Assembly: GCF_900102635.1 (NCBI RefSeq)
Contig: NZ_FMZQ01000003.1
Span: 248,001 to 312,000 of the forward strand
Direction: 5' to 3'
Source: Ectopseudomonas chengduensis
Lineage (GTDB): Bacteria > Pseudomonadota > Gammaproteobacteria > Pseudomonadales > Pseudomonadaceae
Length of the DNA stretch: 64,000 bases
Shown here: piece by piece, positions 9,704 through 21,219 of the stretch
Numbering within the stretch: position 1 is the first letter of the stretch
How the letters are laid out: each line of letters starts with the position of its first letter
Position numbers and translations under genes: made by a program
The notes under the pieces: model-generated
Databases searched by the model: none
The model's input: only the letters and a program-made list of their open reading frames with translations
Told to the model about the DNA's origin: nothing

Positions 9704-12700
9704 ATATTTCCCGCCCCTTCATCCTGCGGCCGGTCGCCACCACGCTGTTGATGGTGGCGATCTTCCTCAGCGGTCTGATCGCCTATCGCCTGCTGCCGGT
9801 GTCGGCGCTGCCGGAAGTGGATTACCCGACTATCCGTGTGCTGACCTTATATCCAGGCGCCAGTCCGGATGTGATGACCAGCGCCGTGACGGCGCCGCTG
9901 GAGCGCCAGTTCGGGCAGATGGCCGGGCTCAAGCAGATGTCCTCGACCAGTTCGGGCGGCGCCTCGGTGATCACCCTGCGCTTCAATCTGGATGTCTCCC
10001 TGGCGGTGGCCGAGCAGGAAGTGCAGGCGGCGATCAACGCGGCGAGCAACCTGTTGCCTGGCGATCTGCCGGCGCCGCCGGTGTACAACAAGGTCAACCC
10101 GGCCGATACACCAGTGCTGACCCTGGCGGTGAGCTCAAAGACGATGCCGCTGCCGCAGGTCAACGACCTGGTCGATACCCGCCTGGCGCAGAAGCTGGCG
10201 CAAACCAGCGGTGTCGGCCTGGTGACCCTGGCCGGCGGGCAACGTCCGGCGGTGCGTATTCGCGTCAACCCGGAGGCGCTGGCGTCCTATGGCCTGAGTC
10301 TGGCCGATGTGCGCAGCCTGATCACGGCCAGCAACGTCAACCAGCCCAAGGGCAACTTCGACGGGCCCACGCGGGTTTCCCAGCTCGATGCCAACGACCA
10401 GCTGAAGTCGGTCGAGGAATATCGCGAGCTGATCCTCAGCTATCAGAATGGTGCCGCGCTGCGCCTGAAGGATGTCGCCGAGATCATCGACGGCGCCGAG
10501 AACGAACGCCTGGCCGCCTGGGCCAACCGCAACCAGGCGGTACTGGTCAATGTGCAGCGTCAGCCCGGTGCCAACGTGATTGATGTGGTCGACCGCATCC
10601 AGACCCTGCTGCCGCACCTGACCGAAGGCCTGCCGGCCAGCGTCGAGGTCAAGGTGCTCACCGACCGCACGCAGACCATCCGCGCTGCAGTGCGCGACGT
10701 ACAGCACGAACTGCTGCTGGCCATTGCCCTGGTGGTGATGGTGACCTTCCTGTTCCTGCGCAAGCTGTCGGCGACCATCATCCCGTCGATCGTCGTGCCG
10801 CTGTCGCTGATTGGCACCTTCGGTGTGATGTACCTGGCCGGTTTCACCATCAACAACCTGACGCTGATGGCGCTGACCATCGCCACCGGTTTCGTGGTCG
10901 ACGACGCCATCGTCATGCTGGAAAACATCGCCCGCCATCTAGAGGAGGGCGAGACGCCGCTCAACGCCGCGCTCAAGGGCGCTCGGCAGATCGGCTTCAC
11001 CCTGGTCTCGCTGACCCTGTCGCTGATTGCCGTACTGATCCCGCTGCTGTTCATGGCCGATGTGGTCGGCCGGCTGTTCCGCGAGTTCGCCATTACCCTG
11101 GCCGTGGCCATCCTGATTTCCCTGGTGGTGTCGCTGACCCTCACGCCGATGATGTGCGCGCGCTTGCTCAAGGCCGAGAAACCCGAGCAGGAAGGGCGCT
11201 TCTATCGCGTCGCCGGTGGCGCCATCGACGCCATGATCGAACGCTACGGCGTGTGGCTGCAGTGGGTGCTCAGGCATCAGCCGCTGACCCTGCTGGTGGC
11301 CGTGGCGACCCTGGGCCTGACCGTGCTGTTGTATATGGCGGTACCCAAGGGCTTCTTCCCGGTGCAGGACACCGGCGTGATCCAGGGTATTTCCGAGGCG
11401 CCGCAGTCGATTTCCTTTGCCGCCATGAGCGAGCGTCAGCAGCGCCTGGCGGATGTCATCCTGCGTGATCCGGCGGTGGCCAGTCTGTCCTCGTCGATTG
11501 GCGTGGATGGCGACAATCCGACGCTCAACAGCGGCCGTCTGCTGATCAACCTGAAAACCCACGCCGAACGCGACGTCACCGCCAGTGAGGTAATCGAACG
11601 TCTGCGTCCTGAGCTGGCGAAGGTTCCCGGTATCGAGCTGTTCATGCAGCCGGTGCAGGACCTGACCATCGAGGATCGCATCAGCCGTACCCAGTTCCAG
11701 TTCACCCTGGAATCGCCCGACAGCCAGTTGCTGGAAACCTGGACGCCGCGTCTGGTCGAGGCGCTGCGCGAGCAGCCGGAGCTGACCGACGTGGCCAGCG
11801 ACCTGCAGAACCGCGGCTTGCAGGTGTTTCTGGATATCGATCGTGACGCCGCGGCGCGCCTGGGCATCAACGTCGGCACTATCGACGATGCGCTGTATGA
11901 CGCCTTTGGCCAACGCCAGATCAGCACCATCTACACCCAGGCCAGCCAGTACCGCGTGGTGCTGGAGAGCCGCGATGGCGGGCGTATCGGCCTGGCCGCG
12001 CTGCGTCAGATTCATGTGGCCACCGGTGACGGCCAGCAGGTGCCGTTGTCGTCCCTGGCGCATGTCGAGGAGCGTCCGGCCAGCCTGCTGGTCAACCATA
12101 TCGGCCAGTTCCCGGCGGTGACCCTGTCGTTCAACCTGGCGCCTGGCGTGTCGCTGGGCGAGGCAGTGGCGGTGATCGAGCGGGTCGAGCAGGAAATCGG
12201 TTTGCCAGGCGGCATCAACACCCAGTTCCAGGGCGCTGCCGAGGCGTTCCGCGCATCGCTGTCGTCGACCTTGCTGCTGATCCTGGCGGCCATCGTCACC
12301 ATGTACATCGTGCTCGGCGTGCTCTACGAGAGCTATATCCACCCGATCACCATTCTGTCCACGCTGCCGTCGGCGGGCGTCGGTGCGCTGCTGGCATTGC
12401 TGCTGACCGGTAACGACCTGGGGCTGATCGCCATCATCGGCATCATCCTGCTGATTGGTATCGTCAAGAAGAACGCGATCATGATGATCGACTTCGCCCT
12501 CGAGGCCGAGCGCAACCAGGGCATGGCACCAGAGGCGGCGATTTATCAGGCGGCGCTGCTGCGCTTTCGGCCGATTCTGATGACCACCCTGGCGGCGTTG
12601 TTCGGCGCCATCCCGCTGATGCTCGCCTCGGGCTCCGGTGCCGAGCTGCGCCAGCCGCTGGGACTGGTGATGGTCGGCGGTCTGCTGGTCAGCCAGGTGC

Positions 12701-12792
12701 TGACGCTATTCACCACGCCGGTGATCTACCTGTACTTCGATCGCCTGTCGCGGCGCGTCAGCGGGCGCATTGCGGCGGGGGTGGCGGTATGA
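9700..12792 (+). CDS. muxB: RND multidrug efflux transporter MuxB (MdtB-like)
   Basis: 1030-aa proton-driven inner-membrane pump of the HAE-1 RND family. It begins [17 protein letters not shown] (TM1 preface) and has 12 predicted TM segments with two large periplasmic loops. The TM4 proton-relay acids are in [17 protein letters not shown]. It pairs with MuxC as a heteromeric pump; in P. aeruginosa MuxABC-OpmB exports novobiocin, aztreonam, macrolides and tetracycline (established knowledge, not shown here). It is coupled to muxA by an ATGA overlap, but separated from muxC by 103 bp containing a REPIN. Confidence 0.95.
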   Translation: MNISRPFILRPVATTLLMVAIFLSGLIAYRLLPVSALPEVDYPTIRVLTLYPGASPDVMTSAVTAPLERQFGQMAGLKQMSSTSSGGASVITLRFNLDVSLAVAEQEVQAAINAASNLLPGDLPAPPVYNKVNPADTPVLTLAVSSKTMPLPQVNDLVDTRLAQKLAQTSGVGLVTLAGGQRPAVRIRVNPEALASYGLSLADVRSLITASNVNQPKGNFDGPTRVSQLDANDQLKSVEEYRELILSYQNGAALRLKDVAEIIDGAENERLAAWANRNQAVLVNVQRQPGANVIDVVDRIQTLLPHLTEGLPASVEVKVLTDRTQTIRAAVRDVQHELLLAIALVVMVTFLFLRKLSATIIPSIVVPLSLIGTFGVMYLAGFTINNLTLMALTIATGFVVDDAIVMLENIARHLEEGETPLNAALKGARQIGFTLVSLTLSLIAVLIPLLFMADVVGRLFREFAITLAVAILISLVVSLTLTPMMCARLLKAEKPEQEGRFYRVAGGAIDAMIERYGVWLQWVLRHQPLTLLVAVATLGLTVLLYMAVPKGFFPVQDTGVIQGISEAPQSISFAAMSERQQRLADVILRDPAVASLSSSIGVDGDNPTLNSGRLLINLKTHAERDVTASEVIERLRPELAKVPGIELFMQPVQDLTIEDRISRTQFQFTLESPDSQLLETWTPRLVEALREQPELTDVASDLQNRGLQVFLDIDRDAAARLGINVGTIDDALYDAFGQRQISTIYTQASQYRVVLESRDGGRIGLAALRQIHVATGDGQQVPLSSLAHVEERPASLLVNHIGQFPAVTLSFNLAPGVSLGEAVAVIERVEQEIGLPGGINTQFQGAAEAFRASLSSTLLLILAAIVTMYIVLGVLYESYIHPITILSTLPSAGVGALLALLLTGNDLGLIAIIGIILLIGIVKKNAIMMIDFALEAERNQGMAPEAAIYQAALLRFRPILMTTLAALFGAIPLMLASGSGAELRQPLGLVMVGGLLVSQVLTLFTTPVIYLYFDRLSRRVSGRIAAGVAV

Positions 12793-12801
12793 CCCAGACC
12801 C

Positions 12802-12864
12802 GTAGGAGCGGCTTCAGCCGCGAACAGGAAGGTGCAAGGGATTCGTGGCTGAAGCCGCTCCTAC
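12802..12864. repeat. REPIN inside the mux operon, between muxB and muxC
   Basis: Two REP units in inverted orientation: arms at 12802-12824 and 12842-12864 are 23 bp long with one mismatch, and begin with the GTAGGAGCGGCTTCAGCC type core. A 17-nt spacer separates them. The transcript would fold into a long hairpin between two RND pump genes that are normally closely coupled. Confidence 0.92.
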
Positions 12865-12895
12865 AGGATTGGCGAAGCCTTGGGGCCAATCACGC

Positions 12896-15800
12896 ATGAA
12901 CCTCTCCGCCCCCTTTATCCGCCGTCCGGTGGCCACGCTGCTGCTGAGCCTGGCGATCATGCTGCTCGGTGGTGTCAGCTTCGGCCTGCTGCCAGTGGCG
13001 CCGCTGCCACAGATGGATTTCCCCACCATCACCGTGCAGGCCAGCCTGCCAGGAGCCAGCCCGCAGATCATGGCCTCGACCGTGGCCACGCCGCTGGAGC
13101 GCTCGCTCGGCTCGATCGCCGGGGTCAGCCAGATGAACAGCCGCAGCAGCCAGGGCAGCACGCGGATCATGATCCAGTTCGACCTGGACAAGGACATCAA
13201 CACCGCCGCGCGCGAGGTCCAGGCGGCGATCAATGCGGCGCGCGAACTGCTGCCCAGCGGCATGCGCACCATGCCCAGCTACCGCAAGATCAACCCTTCG
13301 CAGGCACCGATCATGGTGCTGTCGCTGACCAGTGCCACGCTGAACAAGGGCCAGCTGTACGACGTGGCTTCGACCATCCTGGCGCAGAAACTGTCCCAGG
13401 TCGGTGGCGTGGGTGAGGTGCAGGTCGGTGGTAGTTCGCTGCCGGCAGTACGGGTTTCCCTCGAGCCACGTCTGCTCGATCACTACGGCATCGCGCTGGA
13501 CGAAGTGCGCCAGACCATCGCCGCCAGCAATGCCCTGCGTCCCAAGGGCGCGGTCGAGGACGAGCAGCGTCGCTGGCAGGTGCAGGCCAGCGACCAGTTG
13601 GCCAAGGCCGCCGATTACCTGCCGATGATCATCCGCTACCAGGACGGCGCTGCCGTGCGCCTGGGCGACGTAGCCACGGTCACCGATGGTGTCGAGGACC
13701 GCTACAACAGCGGCTTCTACAACGACAAGGAAGCGGTGCTGCTGGTGATCAATCGGCAGAGCGGGGCGAACATCCTGCAGACCATCAGCGACATCCGCGC
13801 CGAGCTGCCGGCGCTACGCGAGGTGATTCCAGCCAGCGTCGAGCTGGAAGTGGCGATGGATCGCTCGCCGGTAATCCGCGCCACCCTGCACGAGGCCGAG
13901 CAGACCCTGCTGATCGCCGTGGGCCTCGTGATCCTCGTGGTGCTGGCGTTTCTCGGGCGTTGGCGCGCTGCGCTGATTCCGGCGCTGGCGGTGCCGGTGT
14001 CGCTGATCGGCAGTTTCGCCGCCATGTACCTGCTGGGGTTCTCGCTGAACAACCTGTCGTTGATGGCGCTGATTATCGCCACCGGGCTGGTGGTGGACGA
14101 TGCCATTGTGGTGCTGGAGAACATCGCCCGGCACATCCATAACGGTGAGAAGCCGATGGCGGCGGCGTTCAAAGGCACGCGCGAGGTAGGCTTCACCCTG
14201 CTGTCGATGAACCTGTCGCTGGTAGCGGTGTTCATCTCCATCCTGTTCATGGGCGGCATCGTCGAGCGACTGTTCCGTGAGTTCTCCATTACCCTGGCTG
14301 TAGCGGTGGTGATTTCCCTGCTGGTGTCGCTGACGCTGACGCCGATGCTCTGCGCGCGCTGGCTCAAGGCCGAAGACGAGCAGCCACGCGGCCGCCTGCA
14401 GCAGTGGGGCGACCGCTTGCAGACGCGGGTGCTGGCTATCTACGGGCGTTCGCTGGACTGGGCACTGCGCCATTCGTTACTGATGGTCATCAGCCTGCTG
14501 GCGACCATCGCGCTGAACGTCTACCTGTTCGTCAGCATTCCGAAGACCTTCATGCCGCAGCAGGACACCGGCCAACTGATCGGTTTTATCCGCGGCGACG
14601 ATGGCCTGTCGTTCCAGGTCATGCAGCCGAAGATGGAGATTTTCCGCAAGGCGGTGCTGGCCGATCCGGCGGTGGACAGCGTTGCTGGCTTCATCGGCGG
14701 TGCCGGCGGCATCAACAACGCCTTCATGATCGTGCGCCTGAAGCCCATCAGCGAGCGCAGCGTGTCATCGCAACAGGTGATCAACCGCCTGCGCGCCAGC
14801 GTGCCGAAGGTGCCCGGTGGGCGCATGTTCCTCATGCCGGACCAGGATCTGCAGATCGGCGGGCGTGAAGGACGCAGTTCGGAGAACGAGTACATGCTGC
14901 TCTCGGGCGATCTCGATGCCCTGCGTGAGTGGCTACCCAAGGTGCGTGAAGCGCTGCGCGCGTTGCCCGAACTGACCGATATCGACGCCCGCGAGAACAG
15001 CGGTGCCCAGCAGATTCGCCTGGTGGTGGATCGCGAAGCCGCGCAGCGCCTGGGCGTGGAGATGAGCATGATCACCGCAGTGCTCAACAACGCCTTCAGT
15101 CAGCGCCAGGTTTCCACCATCTACGAAGCGCTGAACCAGTACAGCGTGGTGATGGAAATCAACCCGCTCTATGCCCAGCATCCCGAGGCGCTGGACCAGA
15201 TTCAGCTGATCACCGCCGATGGCGCACGGGTGCCGCTGTCCACCTTCGCCCATTGGGAACGCAGCCTGGAAGAGGACAGGGTCAACCACCAGGGCCAGTT
15301 CGCCGCCGAGAACATCGGCTTCTCCCTGGCCGAAGGGGTCAGCCTGGATCAGGCCAGCCGCGCCATTGACAATGCCGTGGCGCGGGTCGGCCTGCCCACC
15401 GAAGTGCAGGGCATGCTGGGCGGCACCGGTGCAGCCTTCCAGCAGACCCAGGGCAATCAGCCGCTGATGATCCTGCTGGCACTGGTGGTGGTGTATATCG
15501 TGTTGGGCGTGCTCTACGAGAGCTACGTACATCCGCTGACCATCCTTTCGACCTTGCCGTCGGCCGGCGTTGGCGCCTTGCTCGCGCTGCAACTGGTAGG
15601 CATGGAGTTCAGTCTGATCTCCTTGCTGGGTCTGTTCCTGCTGATCGGTATCGTCAAGAAGAACGCCATCCTGATGGTTGATCTGGCCCTGCAACTGGAG
15701 CGCGGTGAGCGCCTGAGTCCGCAGGAGTCCATCCGCCAGGCGTGCCTGCTGCGTTTCCGGCCGATCATGATGACCACCCTGGCTGCCATCCTTGGCGCCT

Positions 15801-16000
15801 TGCCGCTGGTGCTGGGCAGTGCCGAAGGTTCGGAGATGCGTCAGCCGCTGGGTATCACCATCGTCGGTGGTCTGGTGCTGAGCCAGATGCTGACCCTCTA
15901 CACCACTCCGGTGGTCTACCTCTACTTCGACCGTCTGCGCCATCGCGTCAACCGCTGGCGTGGCGTGCGCACCGATGCTTCGTTGGAAAATCCGTTATGA
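12896..16000 (+). CDS. muxC: RND multidrug efflux transporter MuxC (MdtC-like)
   Basis: 1034-aa second RND pump of the operon. It starts [20 protein letters not shown], and the TM4 motif [19 protein letters not shown] carries the proton-relay Asp pair. It is homologous to MuxB over its full length, as expected for the paired MdtB/MdtC-type pumps. The ATG at 12896 is chosen by homology; the frame runs 17 codons further upstream into the REPIN arm, and that extension is not credible. The stop overlaps the opmB start by 4 nt (ATGA). Confidence 0.95.
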   Translation: MNLSAPFIRRPVATLLLSLAIMLLGGVSFGLLPVAPLPQMDFPTITVQASLPGASPQIMASTVATPLERSLGSIAGVSQMNSRSSQGSTRIMIQFDLDKDINTAAREVQAAINAARELLPSGMRTMPSYRKINPSQAPIMVLSLTSATLNKGQLYDVASTILAQKLSQVGGVGEVQVGGSSLPAVRVSLEPRLLDHYGIALDEVRQTIAASNALRPKGAVEDEQRRWQVQASDQLAKAADYLPMIIRYQDGAAVRLGDVATVTDGVEDRYNSGFYNDKEAVLLVINRQSGANILQTISDIRAELPALREVIPASVELEVAMDRSPVIRATLHEAEQTLLIAVGLVILVVLAFLGRWRAALIPALAVPVSLIGSFAAMYLLGFSLNNLSLMALIIATGLVVDDAIVVLENIARHIHNGEKPMAAAFKGTREVGFTLLSMNLSLVAVFISILFMGGIVERLFREFSITLAVAVVISLLVSLTLTPMLCARWLKAEDEQPRGRLQQWGDRLQTRVLAIYGRSLDWALRHSLLMVISLLATIALNVYLFVSIPKTFMPQQDTGQLIGFIRGDDGLSFQVMQPKMEIFRKAVLADPAVDSVAGFIGGAGGINNAFMIVRLKPISERSVSSQQVINRLRASVPKVPGGRMFLMPDQDLQIGGREGRSSENEYMLLSGDLDALREWLPKVREALRALPELTDIDARENSGAQQIRLVVDREAAQRLGVEMSMITAVLNNAFSQRQVSTIYEALNQYSVVMEINPLYAQHPEALDQIQLITADGARVPLSTFAHWERSLEEDRVNHQGQFAAENIGFSLAEGVSLDQASRAIDNAVARVGLPTEVQGMLGGTGAAFQQTQGNQPLMILLALVVVYIVLGVLYESYVHPLTILSTLPSAGVGALLALQLVGMEFSLISLLGLFLLIGIVKKNAILMVDLALQLERGERLSPQESIRQACLLRFRPIMMTTLAAILGALPLVLGSAEGSEMRQPLGITIVGGLVLSQMLTLYTTPVVYLYFDRLRHRVNRWRGVRTDASLENPL

Positions 16001-17466
16001 ATCGAGCTCCTTTCGCCCGAACTCTTGTCTCCTTGCTGCTGGCCGGCGTACTGGGCGGTTGCGCCCTGGGGCCTGACTATCAGCGCCCCGAGCTGGCGGC
16101 ACCTGCACAGTTCAAACAGGTCGAGGGCTGGAAAGCCGCCGCGCCAGCAGATGTTCTGGAGCGTGGCAACTGGTGGGCGCTGTACGGCGACGCCGAGCTC
16201 AATGCACTGGCCGAGCGCCTGCAGCTGTCCAACCAGAACCTGGCCGCCGCCGAGGCCCAGTACCGCCAGGCAAGGGCACTGGTGCGCGGTGCGCGGGCCA
16301 GCTTCTATCCAACGCTGTCCGGCAGCGCCGGGGTGACTCGGGCCGGGCAGGGTGGTGGTGACAGCACCATCCGTACCGCTGATGGCGTCACTGTCAGCGG
16401 TTCTGGAGCGTCAAGCATTTCCAAGAGTTATGACCTCAGCCTCAATGCAGCCTGGGAGCTGGATCTCTGGGGCAAGCTGCGCCGGGGCCTGGAGGCCAGC
16501 CGCGCCGAATTCGAGGCCAGCGCCGCCGATCTGGCTGCAGCGCGCCTGAGCCTGCAGAGCGAACTGGTGCAGAACTACCTGCAACTGCGCATCCTCGACG
16601 AACAGAAGCGCCTGCTCGACGCGACAGTGGCCGCTTACGCGCGCTCGCTGCGCCTGACCGAGAACCAGTATCGAGCCGGTATCGTGCCCAAGTCCGACGT
16701 GACCCAGGCCACCACTCAGCTCAAGAGCACCCAGGCGCAGGCAATCGATCTCGAGTGGCAGCGCGCGCAGCTCGAACATGCCATTGCCGTGCTGGTCGGC
16801 GTCAGCCCGGCCGAGCTGTCCATCGCACCGCGCGAGAGCCTGCCAGCGCTGCCCGAGGTACCCGTGGCGCTGCCGTCGCAACTTCTCGAACGTCGCCCTG
16901 ACGTTGCCGCGGCCGAGCGCCGGGTGATGGCAGCCAATGCGCAGATCGGCGTGGCGGAAGCGGCCTGGTTTCCGGACCTGAGCATTTCGGCGACCGGTGG
17001 CTATCGTGGTAGCAGCTTCGCCGACTGGATCGAGGTACCCAATCGCTTCTGGTCGCTCGGCCCGCAACTGGCACTGACCCTGTTCGACGGCGGCGCGCGG
17101 CGTGCGGAGCTGGAACGTAGCGAAGCCGTCTATGACCAGACTGTGGCGCAATACCGCCAGGCCGTGCTGGATAGCTTCCGTGAAGTGGAGGATTACCTGG
17201 TGCAGCTGCGCGTGCTGGAGCAGGAGAGCGGGGTGCAGCAGGAGGCGCTGGATGCGGCGCGTGAGTCGCTGCGTCTGATCGAGAACCAGTACCGCGCCGG
17301 TACCGTGGACTACAACAGCGTGGTTACCGTACAGGCCACCGCGCTGAACAACGAACGCACCAATCTCACGCTACTGGGTAGCCGGCTGACTGCCAGTGTG
17401 CAGTTGATCGCTGCTCTCGGTGGCGGCTGGCAGGTGGAGCGACTACAGCAGCAGGCGCCCCAGTAG
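15997..17466 (+). CDS. opmB: Outer-membrane efflux lipoprotein OpmB (TolC/OprM family)
   Basis: 489-aa outer-membrane factor of the OprM/NodT type. A lipoprotein signal peptide ends in the lipobox LGGC (Cys22), followed by ALGPDYQRP, the canonical start of mature OprM-like channels. Two repeated OEP domains follow, with the paired [16 protein letters not shown] (about residue 223) and [16 protein letters not shown] (about 428) segments that mark the repeat. It supplies the exit duct for MuxA/MuxB/MuxC and is the last gene of the operon, overlapping muxC by 4 nt. Confidence 0.94.
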   Translation: MNRAPFARTLVSLLLAGVLGGCALGPDYQRPELAAPAQFKQVEGWKAAAPADVLERGNWWALYGDAELNALAERLQLSNQNLAAAEAQYRQARALVRGARASFYPTLSGSAGVTRAGQGGGDSTIRTADGVTVSGSGASSISKSYDLSLNAAWELDLWGKLRRGLEASRAEFEASAADLAAARLSLQSELVQNYLQLRILDEQKRLLDATVAAYARSLRLTENQYRAGIVPKSDVTQATTQLKSTQAQAIDLEWQRAQLEHAIAVLVGVSPAELSIAPRESLPALPEVPVALPSQLLERRPDVAAAERRVMAANAQIGVAEAAWFPDLSISATGGYRGSSFADWIEVPNRFWSLGPQLALTLFDGGARRAELERSEAVYDQTVAQYRQAVLDSFREVEDYLVQLRVLEQESGVQQEALDAARESLRLIENQYRAGTVDYNSVVTVQATALNNERTNLTLLGSRLTASVQLIAALGGGWQVERLQQQAPQ

Positions 17467-17486
17467 GTGAGGGAACTAATCAGCCG

Positions 17487-17508
17487 GCATGGCGGGAAAC
17501 CGCCATGC
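17487..17508. terminator. Hairpin between convergent opmB and dctP-like gene
   Basis: Perfect 9-bp stem (GCATGGCGG and complement) closed by a GAAA tetraloop, between the two convergent stops. No T-run follows on either strand, so its strength as a terminator is uncertain. Confidence 0.55.
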
Positions 17509-17518
17509 TGCCTGTGGG

Positions 17519-18568
<1,050 letters not shown>

Positions 18569-18648
18569 CTACGTCGTGTTGGTCACTTTGGCGGTCGCCC
18601 AGCCGCTGGTAGTTGTCGCGGTATGAACGAAGCTGGCGACTTACCATC

Positions 18649-18663
18649 GCAAGGCTTATGCCA
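18649..18663 (-). promoter_or_regulatory. Sigma-54 (RpoN) -24/-12 promoter of the dctP-like gene
   Basis: On the minus strand the sequence is TGGCATAAGCCTTGC, matching TGGCACG-N4-TTGC with GG and GC exactly 10 nt apart. The predicted start of transcription is near 18637, giving a leader of about 110 nt to the ATG at 18526. Confidence 0.75.
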
Positions 18664-18666
18664 TTG

Positions 18667-18682
18667 TGGCGAAATTCCGCCA
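18667..18682. promoter_or_regulatory. Proximal 16-bp dyad next to the sigma-54 promoter
   Basis: TGGCGAAATTCCGCCA, an imperfect copy of the distal palindrome at 18728, lies 3 bp upstream of the -24 element, centred near -37. Probable enhancer-binding-protein site or auxiliary site. Confidence 0.55.
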
Positions 18683-18727
18683 ACCTGCCTGGCATGTGAA
18701 AAGGGCTGTGACGTGTCGCACATTGGG

Positions 18728-18743
18728 TGGCGGATATCCGCCA
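18728..18743. promoter_or_regulatory. Distal 16-bp palindrome, candidate DctD-type upstream activating site
   Basis: TGGCGGATATCCGCCA is a perfect 16-bp palindrome centred near -98 from the predicted sigma-54 start site, the classical position for an enhancer-binding protein. It resembles the rhizobial DctD site (TGTGCGGAAATCCGCACA, from memory). Confidence 0.6.
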
Positions 18744-18849
18744 TGCCTGTGTCAGGCGAGAGCGGAAACTTGCCGGTTTCAGCGAAAGCCTTGGGGCTTC
18801 GGTCAGCCTGTTATCCTGTGGCCCGCGATTGAAATCGAGGAGTGATGCG

Positions 18850-19611
18850 ATGAGTTGGTCCGCCCAGCAGTATTCCCTGTTTGAACGCCAGCGTACCCGC
18901 CCTGTGCATGATCTGCTGGCGGCGGTGCCGCGCGATGATGTCGAGCTGGCCGTCGACCTGGGCTGCGGCCCCGGTAATTCCACTGCCGTATTGCAGGCTC
19001 ATGCGCCACAGGCGCGGGTGGTGGGTATCGACAGCAGTGACGACATGCTGCGCGCGGCGCGCGAACGCCTGCCGCAGGTGACCTTCCAGTTGGCGGATAT
19101 CCAGCACTGGCAGGCCGAGCGCGCACCGCAGTTGATCCTGGCCAACGCCTCGCTGCAGTGGTTGCCGGATCACGCGCAGCTCTACCCGAGATTGCTGGCG
19201 CAGCTGGCCCCCGGTGGCTGGCTGGCAATCCAGACACCGGACAACCTGCAGGAGCCGGCACACCGTCTGGCCCGCGAGGTGGCCACCGCCGGGCCCTGGG
19301 CTGCACAAATCGGCGAGGTGCGCCATGTCGAGCGGCACAGCGCGCAGGCCTATTACGACATCCTCGGCGCCCATGCCAGCGAGCTGGATATCTGGCGCAC
19401 TACCTACTTCCATGTGCTGGACAATGCCGCGGCAGTGGTGGAGTGGTTCAAGTCAACGGCGTTGCTGCCGTTCCTGCAACCGCTGGAGGTCGAGCAGCAG
19501 GCAGCTTTCCTCGAGCGCTATCAGGCGGCGATTGCTGAAGCCTATCCGGCGCAGGCCGATGGTCGGGTGTTGCTGCCGTTTCCGCGTCTGTTTCTGGTGG
19601 CTCGGCGGTAG
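18850..19611 (+). CDS. tam: Trans-aconitate 2-methyltransferase
   Basis: 253-aa SAM-dependent methyltransferase matching E. coli Tam in length and in its start (MSWSAQQYSLFERQRTRP). The SAM-binding motif I is AVDLGCGPGNST at about residues 35-46 and the post-motif Asp is in VVGIDSSDDML. LILANASLQWLPDH is characteristic of Tam. The enzyme methylates trans-aconitate, a spontaneous by-product of the TCA cycle that inhibits aconitase. The ATG at 18850 follows GAGGAG by 6-7 nt; the 41-codon upstream extension is rejected. It is monocistronic. Confidence 0.9.
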   Translation: MSWSAQQYSLFERQRTRPVHDLLAAVPRDDVELAVDLGCGPGNSTAVLQAHAPQARVVGIDSSDDMLRAARERLPQVTFQLADIQHWQAERAPQLILANASLQWLPDHAQLYPRLLAQLAPGGWLAIQTPDNLQEPAHRLAREVATAGPWAAQIGEVRHVERHSAQAYYDILGAHASELDIWRTTYFHVLDNAAAVVEWFKSTALLPFLQPLEVEQQAAFLERYQAAIAEAYPAQADGRVLLPFPRLFLVARR

Positions 19612-19621
19612 CGCAACAAGC

Positions 19622-19682
19622 TCGCGGCTAAAGCCCCTCCCACAGATCGCAGTGAAGACTGTGGGAGGGGCTTTAGCCGCGA
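19622..19682. repeat. REPIN between tam and nuoN
   Basis: Perfect 23-bp inverted arms (19622-19644 and 19660-19682) containing CGGCTAAAGCCCCTCCCACA, with a 15-nt spacer. It lies between the convergent tam and nuoN stops, so the hairpin may also stop or protect both transcripts, including the 3' end of the 15-kb nuo mRNA. Confidence 0.93.
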
Positions 19683-19715
19683 CAGAAAGCCCCCGCATCT
19701 GCGGGAGCTGTTCGT

Positions 19716-21200
19716 TTACTGCACCAGGGCAACCAGTCCGGCGTGCTGGACCAGCTCCAGCAGTGGCTGCGGGTGCACGCCGATGATGAAGGCGAGCAGG
19801 GCGACCACCAGCAGCATGATGCCGCCGGCGCGTTGGCCCCAGTCGAAGGGCGCATCGTGGCGATGCATATTGGGTTCGCGCATGAACAGCGTGACCATCA
19901 CCCGCAGGTAATAGAACACGCCGATGGCACTGCCCAGCACCATGGCGCCGAGCAGCCACCACAGTTGCGCTTCGACACCGGCGGCGATCACGTAGAACTT
20001 GCCGATGAAGCCTGCGGTCAGCGGAATGCCGGCCAGCGACAGCATCATCACCGTGAGCACGGCGGTCAGGTACGGGCGGCGCCAGAACAGGCCACGGTAC
20101 TCGTACAGCGCATCGGCATCGCGGCCGCTGTAGGGCGTGGACATCAGGGTGATCACGCCGAAGGCGCCGAGGCTGGTCAGCACGTAGGTGGCCAGGTACA
20201 CGCCCACGGCTTCCACCGCCAGGCCCTTGCTGGCGATCAGCGCCACCAGCAGGTAGCCGAAGTGGGCGATCGACGAGTAACCGAGCAGGCGTTTGAGGTT
20301 GTTCTGCAGCAGTGCCAGCAGGTTGCCGAACAGGATCGAGGCAATGGCGATCAGGGTCAGCAGGTCGCTCAACCAGCCGCCGCTCATGGCCGGAGATATC
20401 TGGTACAGGCGCAGCAGCACGGCGAATACCGCCACCTTGCTGGCAGTGGCGAGGAAGGCTGCGACTGGCGCAGGGGCGCCTTCGTAGACATCCGGCGTCC
20501 ACAGGTGGAAGGGCACCAGCGACAGTTTGAAGGCCAGGCCGATCAGCATCATGCCGATGCCGATCTGCACCAGCTGACTGCTCTCGCGCGCCAGGCTTGC
20601 GCCGATATCGGCGAAGGCCAGGTTGCCAGACTCGGCATACAGCAGCGCCATGCCGAACAACAGGAAGGCGCTGCCTGCGGCCGACAGCACCATGTACTTG
20701 ATGCCGGCTTCCAGCGAGCGCTTGTTGAAGAAGGCGTAGGCGATCATGCCGTAGGTCGGCACTGACAGCAGTTCCAGGCCGATGAACAGGCCTGCCAGAT
20801 GCTGCGCGCTGACCAGCACCAGGCCGCCCGCGGCGGAGAGCAGTACCAGCAGGTACAGCTCCTCGCGGTTGCCCGGGTAGCCCTTGCCGGACTCGCCGCC
20901 CAGGTAGGCATGGATCAGCGTGACGCAGGCCAGGCTGGCGGCCAGCACCAGGGCCATGTAGTAGCAGGCGAAGGTGTCGATCAGCAGCAGCGGGGTGACT
21001 TCCAGCGGCGCTACTTCCAGTGCCGGAATCAACGACAGCAGCGCCAGGTTCAGGCCCACCACCGAGAGGATGAAGGTCAGGGCGTGATTGCGCTTGGCGG
21101 CGATGGCCAGCATCACCACGACAGCGGTGAGGCTGGTCACCAGCAGTGGCAGCAGGGCGATCAGGTGTTGCAGGGTGAAGTCGACAGCGTGATGTTCCAT
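19716..21200 (-). CDS. nuoN: NADH-quinone oxidoreductase subunit N
   Basis: 494-aa antiporter-like membrane subunit of complex I, about 14 TM segments. The discontinuous-helix and lysine-bearing segments are present ([41 protein letters not shown] and [17 protein letters not shown]). It forms one of the three proton channels with NuoM and NuoL. It is the last gene of the nuo operon, 19 bp after nuoM. Confidence 0.97.
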   Translation of the reverse strand: MEHHAVDFTLQHLIALLPLLVTSLTAVVVMLAIAAKRNHALTFILSVVGLNLALLSLIPALEVAPLEVTPLLLIDTFACYYMALVLAASLACVTLIHAYLGGESGKGYPGNREELYLLVLLSAAGGLVLVSAQHLAGLFIGLELLSVPTYGMIAYAFFNKRSLEAGIKYMVLSAAGSAFLLFGMALLYAESGNLAFADIGASLARESSQLVQIGIGMMLIGLAFKLSLVPFHLWTPDVYEGAPAPVAAFLATASKVAVFAVLLRLYQISPAMSGGWLSDLLTLIAIASILFGNLLALLQNNLKRLLGYSSIAHFGYLLVALIASKGLAVEAVGVYLATYVLTSLGAFGVITLMSTPYSGRDADALYEYRGLFWRRPYLTAVLTVMMLSLAGIPLTAGFIGKFYVIAAGVEAQLWWLLGAMVLGSAIGVFYYLRVMVTLFMREPNMHRHDAPFDWGQRAGGIMLLVVALLAFIIGVHPQPLLELVQHAGLVALVQ

Positions 21201-21219
21201 GAGTCTTTAATCCTTACCC

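Noticed and set aside
10939..12342. Open frame of 467 codons antisense to muxB
   Set aside because: H/Q/R/G-rich reverse image of a membrane pump gene.
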